DNA of 64,000 nucleotides from Veillonella ratti. Its GTDB lineage: Bacteria; Bacillota; Negativicutes; Veillonellales; Veillonellaceae. The DNA lies in the NCBI RefSeq assembly GCF_003992115.1, contig NZ_RQUX01000010.1, positions 1 through 64,000 of the forward strand. Direction: 5' to 3'. Shown here piece by piece: positions 37,377 to 45,225 of this stretch. Numbering within the stretch: the first letter of the stretch is position 1; the number at the start of each line of letters is the position of its first letter. The notes beneath the pieces are model-generated. The model saw only the letters and a list, made by a program, of their open reading frames with translations. It did not search any database and had not been told where the DNA came from. The position numbers and the translations under genes are program-made.

Positions 37377-37892
37377 ATGAAAGAAATTCAAGTAAAAGAT
37401 TTACAATTGAATCCTATGACACTTATTTCTGATGGTTGGATGTTGATTACGGCCGGCAACGAACAAAACGGTTTTAATACGATGACCGCCAGCTGGGGGC
37501 ATTTAGGCGCTATTTGGGGAACCAATAAGGGCTTACCTACGGCGACGGTGTATATTCGTCCGCAACGCTATACTAAAGAGTTTGTTGATCGTGAAGCGGA
37601 ATTTACTTTGTCCTTCTTTAGTAACGACTATAAACGCCAATTGGCATATTTGGGGACACATTCCGGCCGCGATGAAGATAAAGTGGCAAAAATGGGCTTA
37701 ACACCTGAGTTCGTGGATAATACCACTTACTTCAAAGAAGCCGATTTGGTGCTGGTTTGCCGTAAAATCTATAAAGCACCACTTGTTGAGGAAGGTTTTC
37801 TTGATACAAAACTAATTACCGAAAACTATCCGGAAAAAGACTTCCATACCATGTACATAGGAGAAATTAAAAAAGTGCTGGTGCGCGAATAA
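37377..37892 (+). CDS. Flavin reductase-like (FMN-binding split barrel) protein
   Basis: 171 residues. The fold is that of FMN-dependent flavin reductases and flavoredoxins, with the GFNTMTASWGHLGAIWG segment at about residues 32-48 and VYIRPQRYTKEFVDREAEF after it. Members reduce flavins, iron or other small electron acceptors. GAAAGGAAG precedes the ATG. The divergent HxlR gene is the probable regulator, as in many redox-stress pairs. The last codons and stop lie in the left arm of palindrome C. Confidence 0.85.
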   Translation: MKEIQVKDLQLNPMTLISDGWMLITAGNEQNGFNTMTASWGHLGAIWGTNKGLPTATVYIRPQRYTKEFVDREAEFTLSFFSNDYKRQLAYLGTHSGRDEDKVAKMGLTPEFVDNTTYFKEADLVLVCRKIYKAPLVEEGFLDTKLITENYPEKDFHTMYIGEIKKVLVRE

Positions 37893-38127
37893 TAACTCGC
37901 CTTTACGCTATGTATTTTAGGAGATGTTTTAGGGCAATCCGATAACTTAATATATATTAAGTAAATGCCACATACCTTCCTTGGACCCTGGCTACACGTA
38001 GCAAAAGGGATCCTTCAGAAGGTATGTGGCATTTTTATTACATTATGTGCGAGTAAGTCAAATTCGGATTACCCTAAAACACTACCGAGAAATACCACGG
38101 CGACTAAAGGCGAGTTATTATAATATG
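37884..38127. repeat. Palindrome C: large imperfect inverted repeat after the flavin reductase gene
   Basis: Arms 37884-37977 and 38020-38127 are inverted copies with small indels; blocks such as AATAACTCGCCTTTA and GTTTTAGGG.AATCCGA recur on the opposite strand. The centre pairs AAATGCCACATACCTTC (37964-37980 region) with GAAGGTATGTGGCATTT followed by T's. The apical part contains GGCTACACGTAGC and differs from hairpins A, B, D and E. The left arm begins at the last codons of the flavin reductase gene. Confidence 0.82.
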
Positions 38128-38269
38128 CGTACCAAGCCCTGTTTTGAAAAGGGGAGGAGGGAAAATTAGATTGAATTAAAGCTTGTTGTTTATTAACTGA
38201 AAAATGATGAAACGATTAGCAAATAATAATAGATAAGTAATCTGATTTGAAACGATACATCCCCACTGG

Positions 38270-38335
38270 AAAAAAGATTTCCTCGGAGCAGTGCTTTAGC
38301 GTGAAACGATCGCACTGCGAGAGGAAACCTTTTTT
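38270..38335. repeat. Hairpin D with conserved 17-nt loop
   Basis: AAAAAAGATTTCCTC (38270-38284) pairs with GAGGAAACCTTTTTT (38321-38335). Inside, GCAGTGC/GCACTGC encloses TTTAGCGTGAAACGATC. The outer arm differs from hairpins A and E, but both sides change together. Short G-rich blocks (near 38149-38165 and, inverted, 38339-38350) may be remnants of wider inverted arms. No gene is seen between 38128 and 38269. Confidence 0.8.
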
Positions 38336-38352
38336 CTCTCCCTCCCCCAAGT

Positions 38353-38762
38353 TGATTACTTGAAGGTTTTGCAGGAGCTCTACATAGGAAGCCGCCATAC
38401 CTTCAGAGGATTGCTGTTTGCTGTTAAAAATTTGGCGTGTTTTGCGCTAAATCAGAAAGTTTATAGAGGCCCCATGCCTTCTGGTGTATAGGTTTTTCAG
38501 CGCGATGTTGTAAATTGAGATGATGTAAACATAATAAAAAAGATGTCCTCGGAGGAGTGCTTTAGCGTGAAACGATCGCACTACGAGAGGACATCTTTTT
38601 TATTTTGTATATCTTTTATTACATACCACGGGAAGGCAAGCAAGGCATGGGCCTTTTCTGTTTTTTGCTATTAAGAGCACGCCAAAATTTTAACAGCGCG
38701 CAAGCACTGTCGGTAGGCGGCTTCCTACTTGAGCTCCTTCAACAAAACCTTCAAGTAATCAT
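38353..38762. repeat. Palindrome E: 400-bp imperfect inverted repeat reaching into pepD
   Basis: The central hairpin (AATAAAAAAGATGTCCTC at 38533-38550 with its complement at 38586-38603) encloses AGTGC-TTTAGCGTGAAACGATC-GCACT (38556-38582). Arms 38353-38532 and 38604-38762 are diverged inverted copies; shared blocks include GATTACTTGAAGGTTTTG, TAGGAAGCCGCC, GCTGTTAAAA and ATGCCTT. The right arm contains the last 12 codons and stop of pepD, so the left arm is an inverted copy of that gene end (DYLKVLQEL in place of DYLKVLLKEL). Confidence 0.85.
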
Positions 38763-40161
38763 AAATATGCTCTACTGATGGCAAGTGCAATCGTTCTTGC
38801 GGTGTATGGGCATGGGTAATGGTTGGCCCGAAGCTGATCATCTGGGTATTAGGCATAACGGCTTTCAAAAGACCACATTCAAGACCGGCATGGATAGCGG
38901 TTACTTTAGGTTTTTGACCGGTTACTTTTTCATAAAGAGCAATGGCTTGTTCTTCTAAAGCACTACCCGGTTCATATTCCCAAGCCGGATAGGAGCCGGC
39001 AATTTTAGATGGCAGACCCAAGGTGGAAGCTAAGAGATGGATTTTCTTGGTTAAGAAGTCCATGGAGCTTTCGGAGAGGCTGCGAATAGAAATCAACAGG
39101 TGAATGGTGTGTTCCGTTTCTTCCACGATGGCGATGTTGTTACTTGTTTCAACAAGGCCTTCCAAGGAATGGTTCATGGCAAACACACCGTTTGGTGCGA
39201 GGTATAAGAAGGTAAGTAAGGATTCAGCCGTGTCACCGCCGTATACGGTATCAGGTAATTCAGCATCGCTTACGAGGATATTGATTTTTTCATCCTGTGG
39301 TGTAAATTCACTGCGATAAGCTTTCATTTTTGCTTGAATCCAAGTGGTTACCGGTTTAACATCCGCTTCTTTTACGAGGATAGTGGCAGAACCTACGCGA
39401 GGGATGGCATTGTGTTTAGTGCCGCCCGTGAAGGAAGCTAATTGGTAATTATATTGAGCCGCTAATTCATATAAGAGACGGCCGAGAATTTGGTTGCCGT
39501 TGGCTCTTTCTTTGTGAATTTCAATACCGGAGTGGCCACCCAAGAAGCCGTCTAAGGTTAACTTCAAGCCGTGTGTGAATTGGGAGTCGCGATTATCGCG
39601 AAGGCGTGGAATTTCAACGTCCACACGGCACCCGCCGGCGCAACTTACTACGAATTCACCTTCTACTTCGGTGTCGATATTAAGGAGGTATTGACCGTGA
39701 GTTTGACCTTCTTTAACAGCCAAAGCACCGTCCATACCGGTTTCTTCGCTTGTTGTAAAAAGACATTCCAACGGACCGTGTTCGATTTCGTCGGAATCGA
39801 GTACAGCAAGACTCATGGCAACGGCGATACCGTTGTCGGCGCCCAAGGTTGTTTCGTTGGCATGGAGCCATTCGCCGTCAATAATATGTTCAATCGGATC
39901 GGTTAAGAAATCGTGGGTTGAAGCGTCACTTTTTTCACAAACCATATCCATATGACCTTGCAAAATGATGCTGGGGCGGTTTTCATAACCCGGTGTAGCC
40001 GCTTTGCGAATAAGTACGTTATTGGCACTGTCCTGTTCAACTTCCAAATTACGTGCTTTGGCGAACGCAACGAGCCAGTCGCTGACAGCTTTTTCATTAC
40101 CGGAACCACGTGGAATTTGATTCATTGCTTTAAAAAACTCTAATACTTTTTGTGCACTCAT
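38725..40161 (-). CDS. pepD: Aminoacyl-histidine dipeptidase (M20C, PepD)
   Basis: 478 residues, full length. A di-zinc cytosolic peptidase that cleaves dipeptides such as Xaa-His. Metal and catalytic motifs are visible: LQGHMDMVCEK, LGADNGIAVAMSLA, the TSEETGMDGA catalytic glutamate, and the C-terminal ligand region IHAGLECGLL with FGPTITHAHTPQERL. A dimerisation lid domain lies between. The last 12 codons fall in the right arm of palindrome E. Confidence 0.95.
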   Translation of the reverse strand: MSAQKVLEFFKAMNQIPRGSGNEKAVSDWLVAFAKARNLEVEQDSANNVLIRKAATPGYENRPSIILQGHMDMVCEKSDASTHDFLTDPIEHIIDGEWLHANETTLGADNGIAVAMSLAVLDSDEIEHGPLECLFTTSEETGMDGALAVKEGQTHGQYLLNIDTEVEGEFVVSCAGGCRVDVEIPRLRDNRDSQFTHGLKLTLDGFLGGHSGIEIHKERANGNQILGRLLYELAAQYNYQLASFTGGTKHNAIPRVGSATILVKEADVKPVTTWIQAKMKAYRSEFTPQDEKINILVSDAELPDTVYGGDTAESLLTFLYLAPNGVFAMNHSLEGLVETSNNIAIVEETEHTIHLLISIRSLSESSMDFLTKKIHLLASTLGLPSKIAGSYPAWEYEPGSALEEQAIALYEKVTGQKPKVTAIHAGLECGLLKAVMPNTQMISFGPTITHAHTPQERLHLPSVEHIYDYLKVLLKELK

Positions 40162-40339
40162 AAATACACCCCATTTACTAAATATTGTTTAAGATTGTAT
40201 ACAAATGTATACGAAGAAAAAACTACAACTTTATAGTAACACATTTATGTTGATTTGTAACAAAAATATTCTTAACTATATAGTATAGAAATTAGAATTC
40301 ATGATGAAATGTCATTAAAAAAGTTGTACACTGAAATTA

Positions 40340-40409
40340 TTGACACATCGATTTTTATAGATAAAATTACCCCTTTGCATAGCCAGTGAAAGGAATTCTT
40401 TGTTATAAT
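40340..40409 (+). promoter_or_regulatory. Promoter(s) of the asparaginase gene
   Basis: TTGACA (40340-40345) and TAAAAT (40362-40367) with a 16-bp spacer form one candidate. An extended -10, TGTTATAAT (40401-40409), lies 39 nt before the start and is a second candidate. Confidence 0.5.
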
Positions 40410-40447
40410 AATATTGTAAAAACCTTGAATTAAGAGGAGGGTATGCT

Positions 40448-41431
40448 ATGGCATATACTAAAAAAATTGTTGTTATCGGTACGGGCGGCACTATTGCGGG
40501 ACAAAGTGGTTCGGCCGAAGACTTGACGGCTTATCAGGCAGGGGAACTTACCATTGACGAAGTGCTGGCTATCGTGCCGGGCGTTGAAAATTATGGCCCT
40601 TTTGAAAGTAAACAACTCTGTAATATTGACAGTTCAGATATGATGATGGCTATATGGATGGAGCTTGCCCGGACGGTTCAAGCTGCGGTGGATCGTGAGG
40701 ATGTAGCGGCGGTAGTCATTACGCATGGCACCGATACAATGGAAGAAGGTTCCTATTTCTTGCAGTTGACGGTGCAAACGAATAAACCAATTGTCATGGT
40801 AGGGGCTATGCGCCCGGCCTCCGCTATCAGCGCGGACGGACCGCTCAATTTATTACAGGCTATGCAAATAGCCCGTTCCCCTGAGGCGGTAGGTAAAGGG
40901 GTGCTCGTTACTTTGAACGGTACGATTAACTGTGCCCGCGAAGTGGTTAAACAACATACAACCGGTTCCGATGCGTTCGGCAATGACTTTTTCGGTCATA
41001 TCGGATTTGTGCAAGACGGCATAGCTCGTTTTTACTATGAATCCTTGCGTAAACATACGGCGGCCAGTGAATTTGCACCGCTTACGGCAAAAGAATTGCC
41101 TACGGTGGCGCTTGTTTATTTGTATGGTGGTATTGATTCCAATGTATTACACTCCGTATTACAAACAAAGCCCCATGGCTTAGTACTCGCAGGGCTTGGG
41201 CATGGTATTTTGCCGGAACGTATCCGTCAGTTGGTTGAAAATCTTGATATTCCGGTGGTTCGTTCTTCGCGCACCGGTAGCGGAATGGTATCGGCTATGC
41301 CGAATGACAGCCGCCACGGCTTCATCGTTAGTGATACCTTGGCTCCTTCGAAAGCACGCATTTTATTGACCTTAGGTTTGACTAAGACGAAGGATAGAGC
41401 CGCTTTGCAGGAATATTTTTACGAATATTAG
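40448..41431 (+). CDS. L-asparaginase
   Basis: 327 residues. It hydrolyses asparagine to aspartate and ammonia. The first catalytic motif VIGTGGTIAGQ (residues 9-19) and the second VITHGTDTMEEGSYFL (about residue 92-107) are intact, and AMRPASAISADGPLN follows. Sequence is of the high-affinity type II kind, but no signal peptide is present, so it appears cytosolic. GAGGAGGG precedes the ATG. Confidence 0.93.
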   Translation: MAYTKKIVVIGTGGTIAGQSGSAEDLTAYQAGELTIDEVLAIVPGVENYGPFESKQLCNIDSSDMMMAIWMELARTVQAAVDREDVAAVVITHGTDTMEEGSYFLQLTVQTNKPIVMVGAMRPASAISADGPLNLLQAMQIARSPEAVGKGVLVTLNGTINCAREVVKQHTTGSDAFGNDFFGHIGFVQDGIARFYYESLRKHTAASEFAPLTAKELPTVALVYLYGGIDSNVLHSVLQTKPHGLVLAGLGHGILPERIRQLVENLDIPVVRSSRTGSGMVSAMPNDSRHGFIVSDTLAPSKARILLTLGLTKTKDRAALQEYFYEY

Positions 41432-41487
41432 TACAAGTAACAGTGTAAGCAGCAGTGTAAGTAGCTTAGATTTTGGCATACAAAAAC

Positions 41488-41525
41488 GTGCTATCTTAAG
41501 CCATGGTATTTCTTAAGATAGCACA
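41488..41525 (-). terminator. Terminator of the cbiZ-like gene
   Basis: GTGCTATCTTAAG pairs with CTTAAGATAGCAC. The T-run (GTTTTTG) lies on the minus-strand side, so it mainly ends the gene at 41586. It may also cap the asparaginase transcript. Short TAGGTTAGAG repeats follow at about 41533-41565. Confidence 0.7.
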
Positions 41526-41585
41526 CATATAGTAGGTTAGAGGATGTTAGAGTAGGTTAGAGTAGCTAGGAGAGCGTTGGCTTGT

Positions 41586-42380
41586 TTAGGCCTCAGTCTC
41601 AGCTTGTTCCTTTTCATAGGCCGCTTTAGCTTTTTCATAGGCTACTTTTCGCTGAATGTTTTCAAAAGCCCGTTTCATAGCGAGACGAACGCATTTGGCT
41701 AAGGTGTCGCCGAATAGGGAATAGGTACCGCTATCGGTTAATATCTCTCCATTCGTATCGATGGTGAGGACCACGCCGTCGGTGGCTGTACCGGTGGCGT
41801 AGGCACCGCTTATAAGGCTGTGAATTTCTTCTTCCCGAAAGGCTGCGCATTTAGCTTCCGTTACGGTGATTAAGGCTTTGGTTAAGGCCCCGTCGGTTAA
41901 GGCCTTATTGGTAAAAATTAAGAGATTGATTGTCCCGGGCTGGCGGAATTTACCGTCCTTTTCTTCATAGTAATAACCGTCGCCGGCGCAATGAGCGGTC
42001 GCTTCAAAACCGCCGGTCGCAATGGTTTCTACAATGACATCACCGGCCGTTACTTTGGCATACGCATGAAACTCCATGGTCGCGCTGGTAATGAGACCGG
42101 TGCAGAAGTTTAAGGGATAATCTTCCTGCTCGAATTCAGCGCTCAAATAACCGGCCGCGGAACCACCGGGTAATTCCTTTTCCGTTTCTACAAAAAACGG
42201 CAGGTTTTGATTGCGGATAGCCATGATGTGATGGAGACCGCCGTTCAAAGGACCGGTGCTCAAGCTGTAGCGCACATCGTCAAAGGCAACGACGATGGCT
42301 GTGTGGTGAAGCTTGACTTGACCGCCTACGGCTAATTCCGAAGGGGCCGTATATGGATTCTGTATAGTTGGTTTTGTCAT
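41586..42380 (-). CDS. cbiZ: Adenosylcobinamide amidohydrolase (CbiZ family)
   Basis: 264 residues. CbiZ cleaves the aminopropanol arm of adenosylcobinamide so that salvaged cobinamides and pseudocobalamins can be rebuilt into a preferred cobamide. The family segments YSLSTGPLNGGLHH (near residue 38) and NFCTGLITSATMEFHAYA (about 90-107) are visible. A C-terminal tail rich in Ala/Glu/Lys looks like a short coiled coil and is extra to the family. No cobalamin riboswitch was found upstream. Confidence 0.8.
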   Translation of the reverse strand: MTKPTIQNPYTAPSELAVGGQVKLHHTAIVVAFDDVRYSLSTGPLNGGLHHIMAIRNQNLPFFVETEKELPGGSAAGYLSAEFEQEDYPLNFCTGLITSATMEFHAYAKVTAGDVIVETIATGGFEATAHCAGDGYYYEEKDGKFRQPGTINLLIFTNKALTDGALTKALITVTEAKCAAFREEEIHSLISGAYATGTATDGVVLTIDTNGEILTDSGTYSLFGDTLAKCVRLAMKRAFENIQRKVAYEKAKAAYEKEQAETEA

Positions 42381-42602
42381 AACTGACTCCTGTTATTTTG
42401 ATGTATATGATATATTCTGTACTACAGTTATACTGTGGGTGATGTACCTGACATATTTTAGCCGATATATAAAGGGTATATCGACACATAGTGTTATCAT
42501 ATATGTTTTTTTATATTTTGTCATCCATTGTTTTTTTCAAAAAACACAATAAAACAAGTGGTAAAATGTTAGTTAATTATTAAAAGAAAGAGAGGCGTTT
42601 AT

Positions 42603-43526
42603 ATGTTAGTTGCAAGTGTACAAGCGGCTGAACCGGTGTCGAATGCAGTTAAAAACCAAGTGGCGGACAGCATGAGTTATGTGGATAAGCTTATTAATTT
42701 CTTTATCGATCGCGGACCAAGCCTGATTGTGGCCGTCCTCATTTATATTGTGGGGCTCTATATTGCTCGTTTTATTCGTGATGTGGCCATGCGTATGATG
42801 CGCCGTGCCAACTATGATCACACGGTTGTATCGTTTGTGAGCCAAATTATTTACTACGGTGTGTTAGCTATTGTGCTTTTGACGGCTCTTAATTCGGCAG
42901 GCTTCTCGACAACGTCCTTATTGGCAGCCTTTGGTGCCTTAGGTTTGGCCATCGGTCTTTCCTTGCAAAGCAACCTGTCAAACTTTGCATCCGGTTTGTT
43001 AATTTTGATTTTCAAACCTTTTAAAGCGGGCGACGTGATTACGGTCGGCTCCGTAACGGGTACGGTTCGTAGCATTCAGTTCATGAATACAACCATCGTA
43101 ACTAAAGAAATGCGCACCGTATTTATTCCGAATTCCATGCTCACGTCTCAGCAGGTTACTAATGCTACGTATCAAGATACGCGCGTGGTACCGTTTGTAT
43201 TTGATATCGGTTATGATAATGACCATCATAAAGCAATTGACGTTATTCGTGAGGTTATGGAGAATGATGAGCGCATCGTCAACCGCGAAATGGTTGAAAT
43301 CGGCATTTCCGAATTTGGCGATAACTCCGTGCGTATCGCGGCGTATCCGGTGGTGGAAAACCGCAATTACATGCAGGTGTTCTATGATACTATGTCGTCC
43401 GTAAAAGATCGTTTTGATGAAGAAAATATTGATATTCCATATCCTCAACGAGTTGTTCATATTCAGCGCAGTGGTCTTGATGAAAATGCGAAACCTATGA
43501 GCGATATGAGTCAATATGTAAAATAA
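42603..43526 (+). CDS. Small-conductance mechanosensitive channel, MscS family
   Basis: 307 residues with three membrane helices (about 40-60, 82-103, 108-140) and a cytoplasmic beta/alpha domain. The pore-lining TM3 is GALGLAIGLSLQSNLSNFASG followed by LILIFKPFKAGDVI, matching MscS. It releases solutes on hypo-osmotic shock. AGAGAGGCG precedes the ATG. Confidence 0.93.
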   Translation: MLVASVQAAEPVSNAVKNQVADSMSYVDKLINFFIDRGPSLIVAVLIYIVGLYIARFIRDVAMRMMRRANYDHTVVSFVSQIIYYGVLAIVLLTALNSAGFSTTSLLAAFGALGLAIGLSLQSNLSNFASGLLILIFKPFKAGDVITVGSVTGTVRSIQFMNTTIVTKEMRTVFIPNSMLTSQQVTNATYQDTRVVPFVFDIGYDNDHHKAIDVIREVMENDERIVNREMVEIGISEFGDNSVRIAAYPVVENRNYMQVFYDTMSSVKDRFDEENIDIPYPQRVVHIQRSGLDENAKPMSDMSQYVK

Positions 43527-43539
43527 GGATTGTTAGACT

Positions 43540-44505
43540 ATGAAATGTTGGCAAAAAATAGTAAGTGTTTTTGTATTAACCGGTAGTTTGTTTACCGGTG
43601 CGGCACTATCGGGAGTAGCGGTTTTGGCTGCTTCTGATAACGCAGTAACCTCGAAGGCTGCGGTAGCTTCGGGTAGCCGAACCGGTACGCCTGAATTAGC
43701 CAAGCAGGCAGAGGTGTTTTTGGGTGAAAAAAATAGCTCTGTAAAATCGGTTGTTGTGCCTGCTTTTGCCGCCGAAGCGGCGGTTCTGATGAATGCCGAT
43801 ACGGGTGAAGTATTGGTAGCCCGCAATGAAAATAAACGAATGCATCCGGCCAGCACGACTAAAATGGTGACCCTATTAACGGCCTTGAAATTACAGGGGA
43901 CGCGTCTTGATGAATTGGCGACGATAAGTCCTTATGCGGCATCCATGGAAGAATCCAATTTAGGGGTGAAAACGACAGATCAGTTGCCGTTGCAGGCTGT
44001 GGCGGAAGGCATGATGGTGGCCAGCGGCAATGACGCGGCTGTGGTAGTGGCTGAAAATGTAAGTGGCAGCGTGTATCGTTTTGCCCTGGAAATGAATGAA
44101 GTCGCCAAAGAAGCGGGCGCTACAAAGAGTCACTTTTTGAATCCTCATGGACTCACGGAAGTGGGCCATTATTCGACGGCGTTGGATTTGGCTAAAATAG
44201 CCGCATACGGCATGAATATTCCGATGTTCCGTGATTTTGTAGGCGATGATTTTTACAAAGTGCCTTATGAAAACCGTAAACCGGTTTGGGTGCGCACGAC
44301 GAATCATTTTATTCGCAGCAAGTATGAAGGGGCGAATGGCCTCAAAACGGGCTACACCGAAGCCGCCGGTGAATGTTTGATTGCGTCCGCAACGCGCGAC
44401 GGCCATACTTTAATCGTGGTCCTTTTGAATGACGATAATCGCTGGGTTGATGCGCCGGCATTGTTGGATTACGGTTTTGCCAAATTGGGTGTAACCGGTA
44501 AATAG
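43540..44505 (+). CDS. D-alanyl-D-alanine carboxypeptidase (S11 family)
   Basis: 321 residues, exported. A signal peptide covers about 1-32 (ending VAVLAAS). The three penicillin-binding motifs are present: SxxK as STTK (about residue 105), SxN as SGN (about 162), and KTG (about 269, GLKTGYTEAAG). It trims the terminal D-Ala of peptidoglycan stem peptides. It is shorter than PBP5/DacF and lacks their C-terminal beta domain and amphipathic anchor. It starts 13 bases after the MscS gene. Confidence 0.93.
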   Translation: MKCWQKIVSVFVLTGSLFTGAALSGVAVLAASDNAVTSKAAVASGSRTGTPELAKQAEVFLGEKNSSVKSVVVPAFAAEAAVLMNADTGEVLVARNENKRMHPASTTKMVTLLTALKLQGTRLDELATISPYAASMEESNLGVKTTDQLPLQAVAEGMMVASGNDAAVVVAENVSGSVYRFALEMNEVAKEAGATKSHFLNPHGLTEVGHYSTALDLAKIAAYGMNIPMFRDFVGDDFYKVPYENRKPVWVRTTNHFIRSKYEGANGLKTGYTEAAGECLIASATRDGHTLIVVLLNDDNRWVDAPALLDYGFAKLGVTGK

Positions 44506-44613
44506 GGCAGGTCGGTGACATAAAATTGGTCGCAGCGGGGAATTTTAAATAAATTGGGAGCCGAGCAAAAGAGCTTAGCATACATAGAGATTAGGTATAG
44601 GATGAGGGATAGT

Positions 44614-45225
44614 ATGAAAGAAGCAACAAGTAAGACCAGTGCATTTTTTGCATTTTTGCGGCGGTTGCGATTTATTCGTCGTTGGGGCTTGATGCGTAAT
44701 ATGGAACCTGAAAATAATCAGGAACACAGCCTTGATGTGGCGTTTATCGTTCATAACCTGGCGTTGTTACATAATTTAAACGGCGGCACGGTAGACGTTA
44801 ATCGTCTGGCCGTAGCCGCTATGTATCATGATGTAAGTGAAATTTTTACCGGCGATATGCCGACGCCGATTAAGTATTTTCATCCGACGCTACGTGAATT
44901 GTACGGTCAGGTGGAACGATTGGCACAGGAGAAAATGCTCCGCACGTTGCCGGCAGAACTTCAAAAGGCCTATGAGCCGTATTTGCTGGGTGAACTCGAC
45001 GAAGTAGAAACGAAGCTTCTCAAAGCGGCTGACACGATGGCGGCGTTTATGAAATGTGCCATTGAGAAAAAGGCCGGCAATGAGGAGTTTAACGAAGCGT
45101 ACGACAGCATATTAAAAAAGCTCCACGCTATGGAGTTACCGGCAGTGGAGCAGTTTTTAACGTTATATTTGGAGCCTATGAGCGCGTCCTTGGATACGCT
45201 GAATTATTCGTCCTTAGACGAATGA
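44614..45225 (+). CDS. yfbR: HD-domain phosphohydrolase, YfbR-like (5'-deoxynucleotidase)
   Basis: 203 residues, very near the E. coli YfbR length. The HD metal site is seen in EHSLDVAFIVHNLAL and AAMYHDVSEIFTGDMPTPIKY, with a later aspartate in KAADTMAAF. YfbR hydrolyses deoxynucleoside 5'-monophosphates. The ATG at 44614 (GAGGGAT upstream) was chosen over upstream in-frame starts at 44554 and 44602. Its last 22 bases overlap the 3' end of the convergent queG gene. Confidence 0.88.
   Translation: MKEATSKTSAFFAFLRRLRFIRRWGLMRNMEPENNQEHSLDVAFIVHNLALLHNLNGGTVDVNRLAVAAMYHDVSEIFTGDMPTPIKYFHPTLRELYGQVERLAQEKMLRTLPAELQKAYEPYLLGELDEVETKLLKAADTMAAFMKCAIEKKAGNEEFNEAYDSILKKLHAMELPAVEQFLTLYLEPMSASLDTLNYSSLDE

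Noticed and set aside
38216-38398. 60-codon minus-strand frame between palindromes
   Set aside because: It is formed by hairpin D and the inverted pepD copy; no ribosome binding site or family likeness.
42381-42602. Cobalamin riboswitch upstream of the cbiZ-like gene
   Set aside because: No B12-box-like sequence was seen on the minus strand upstream of 42380.
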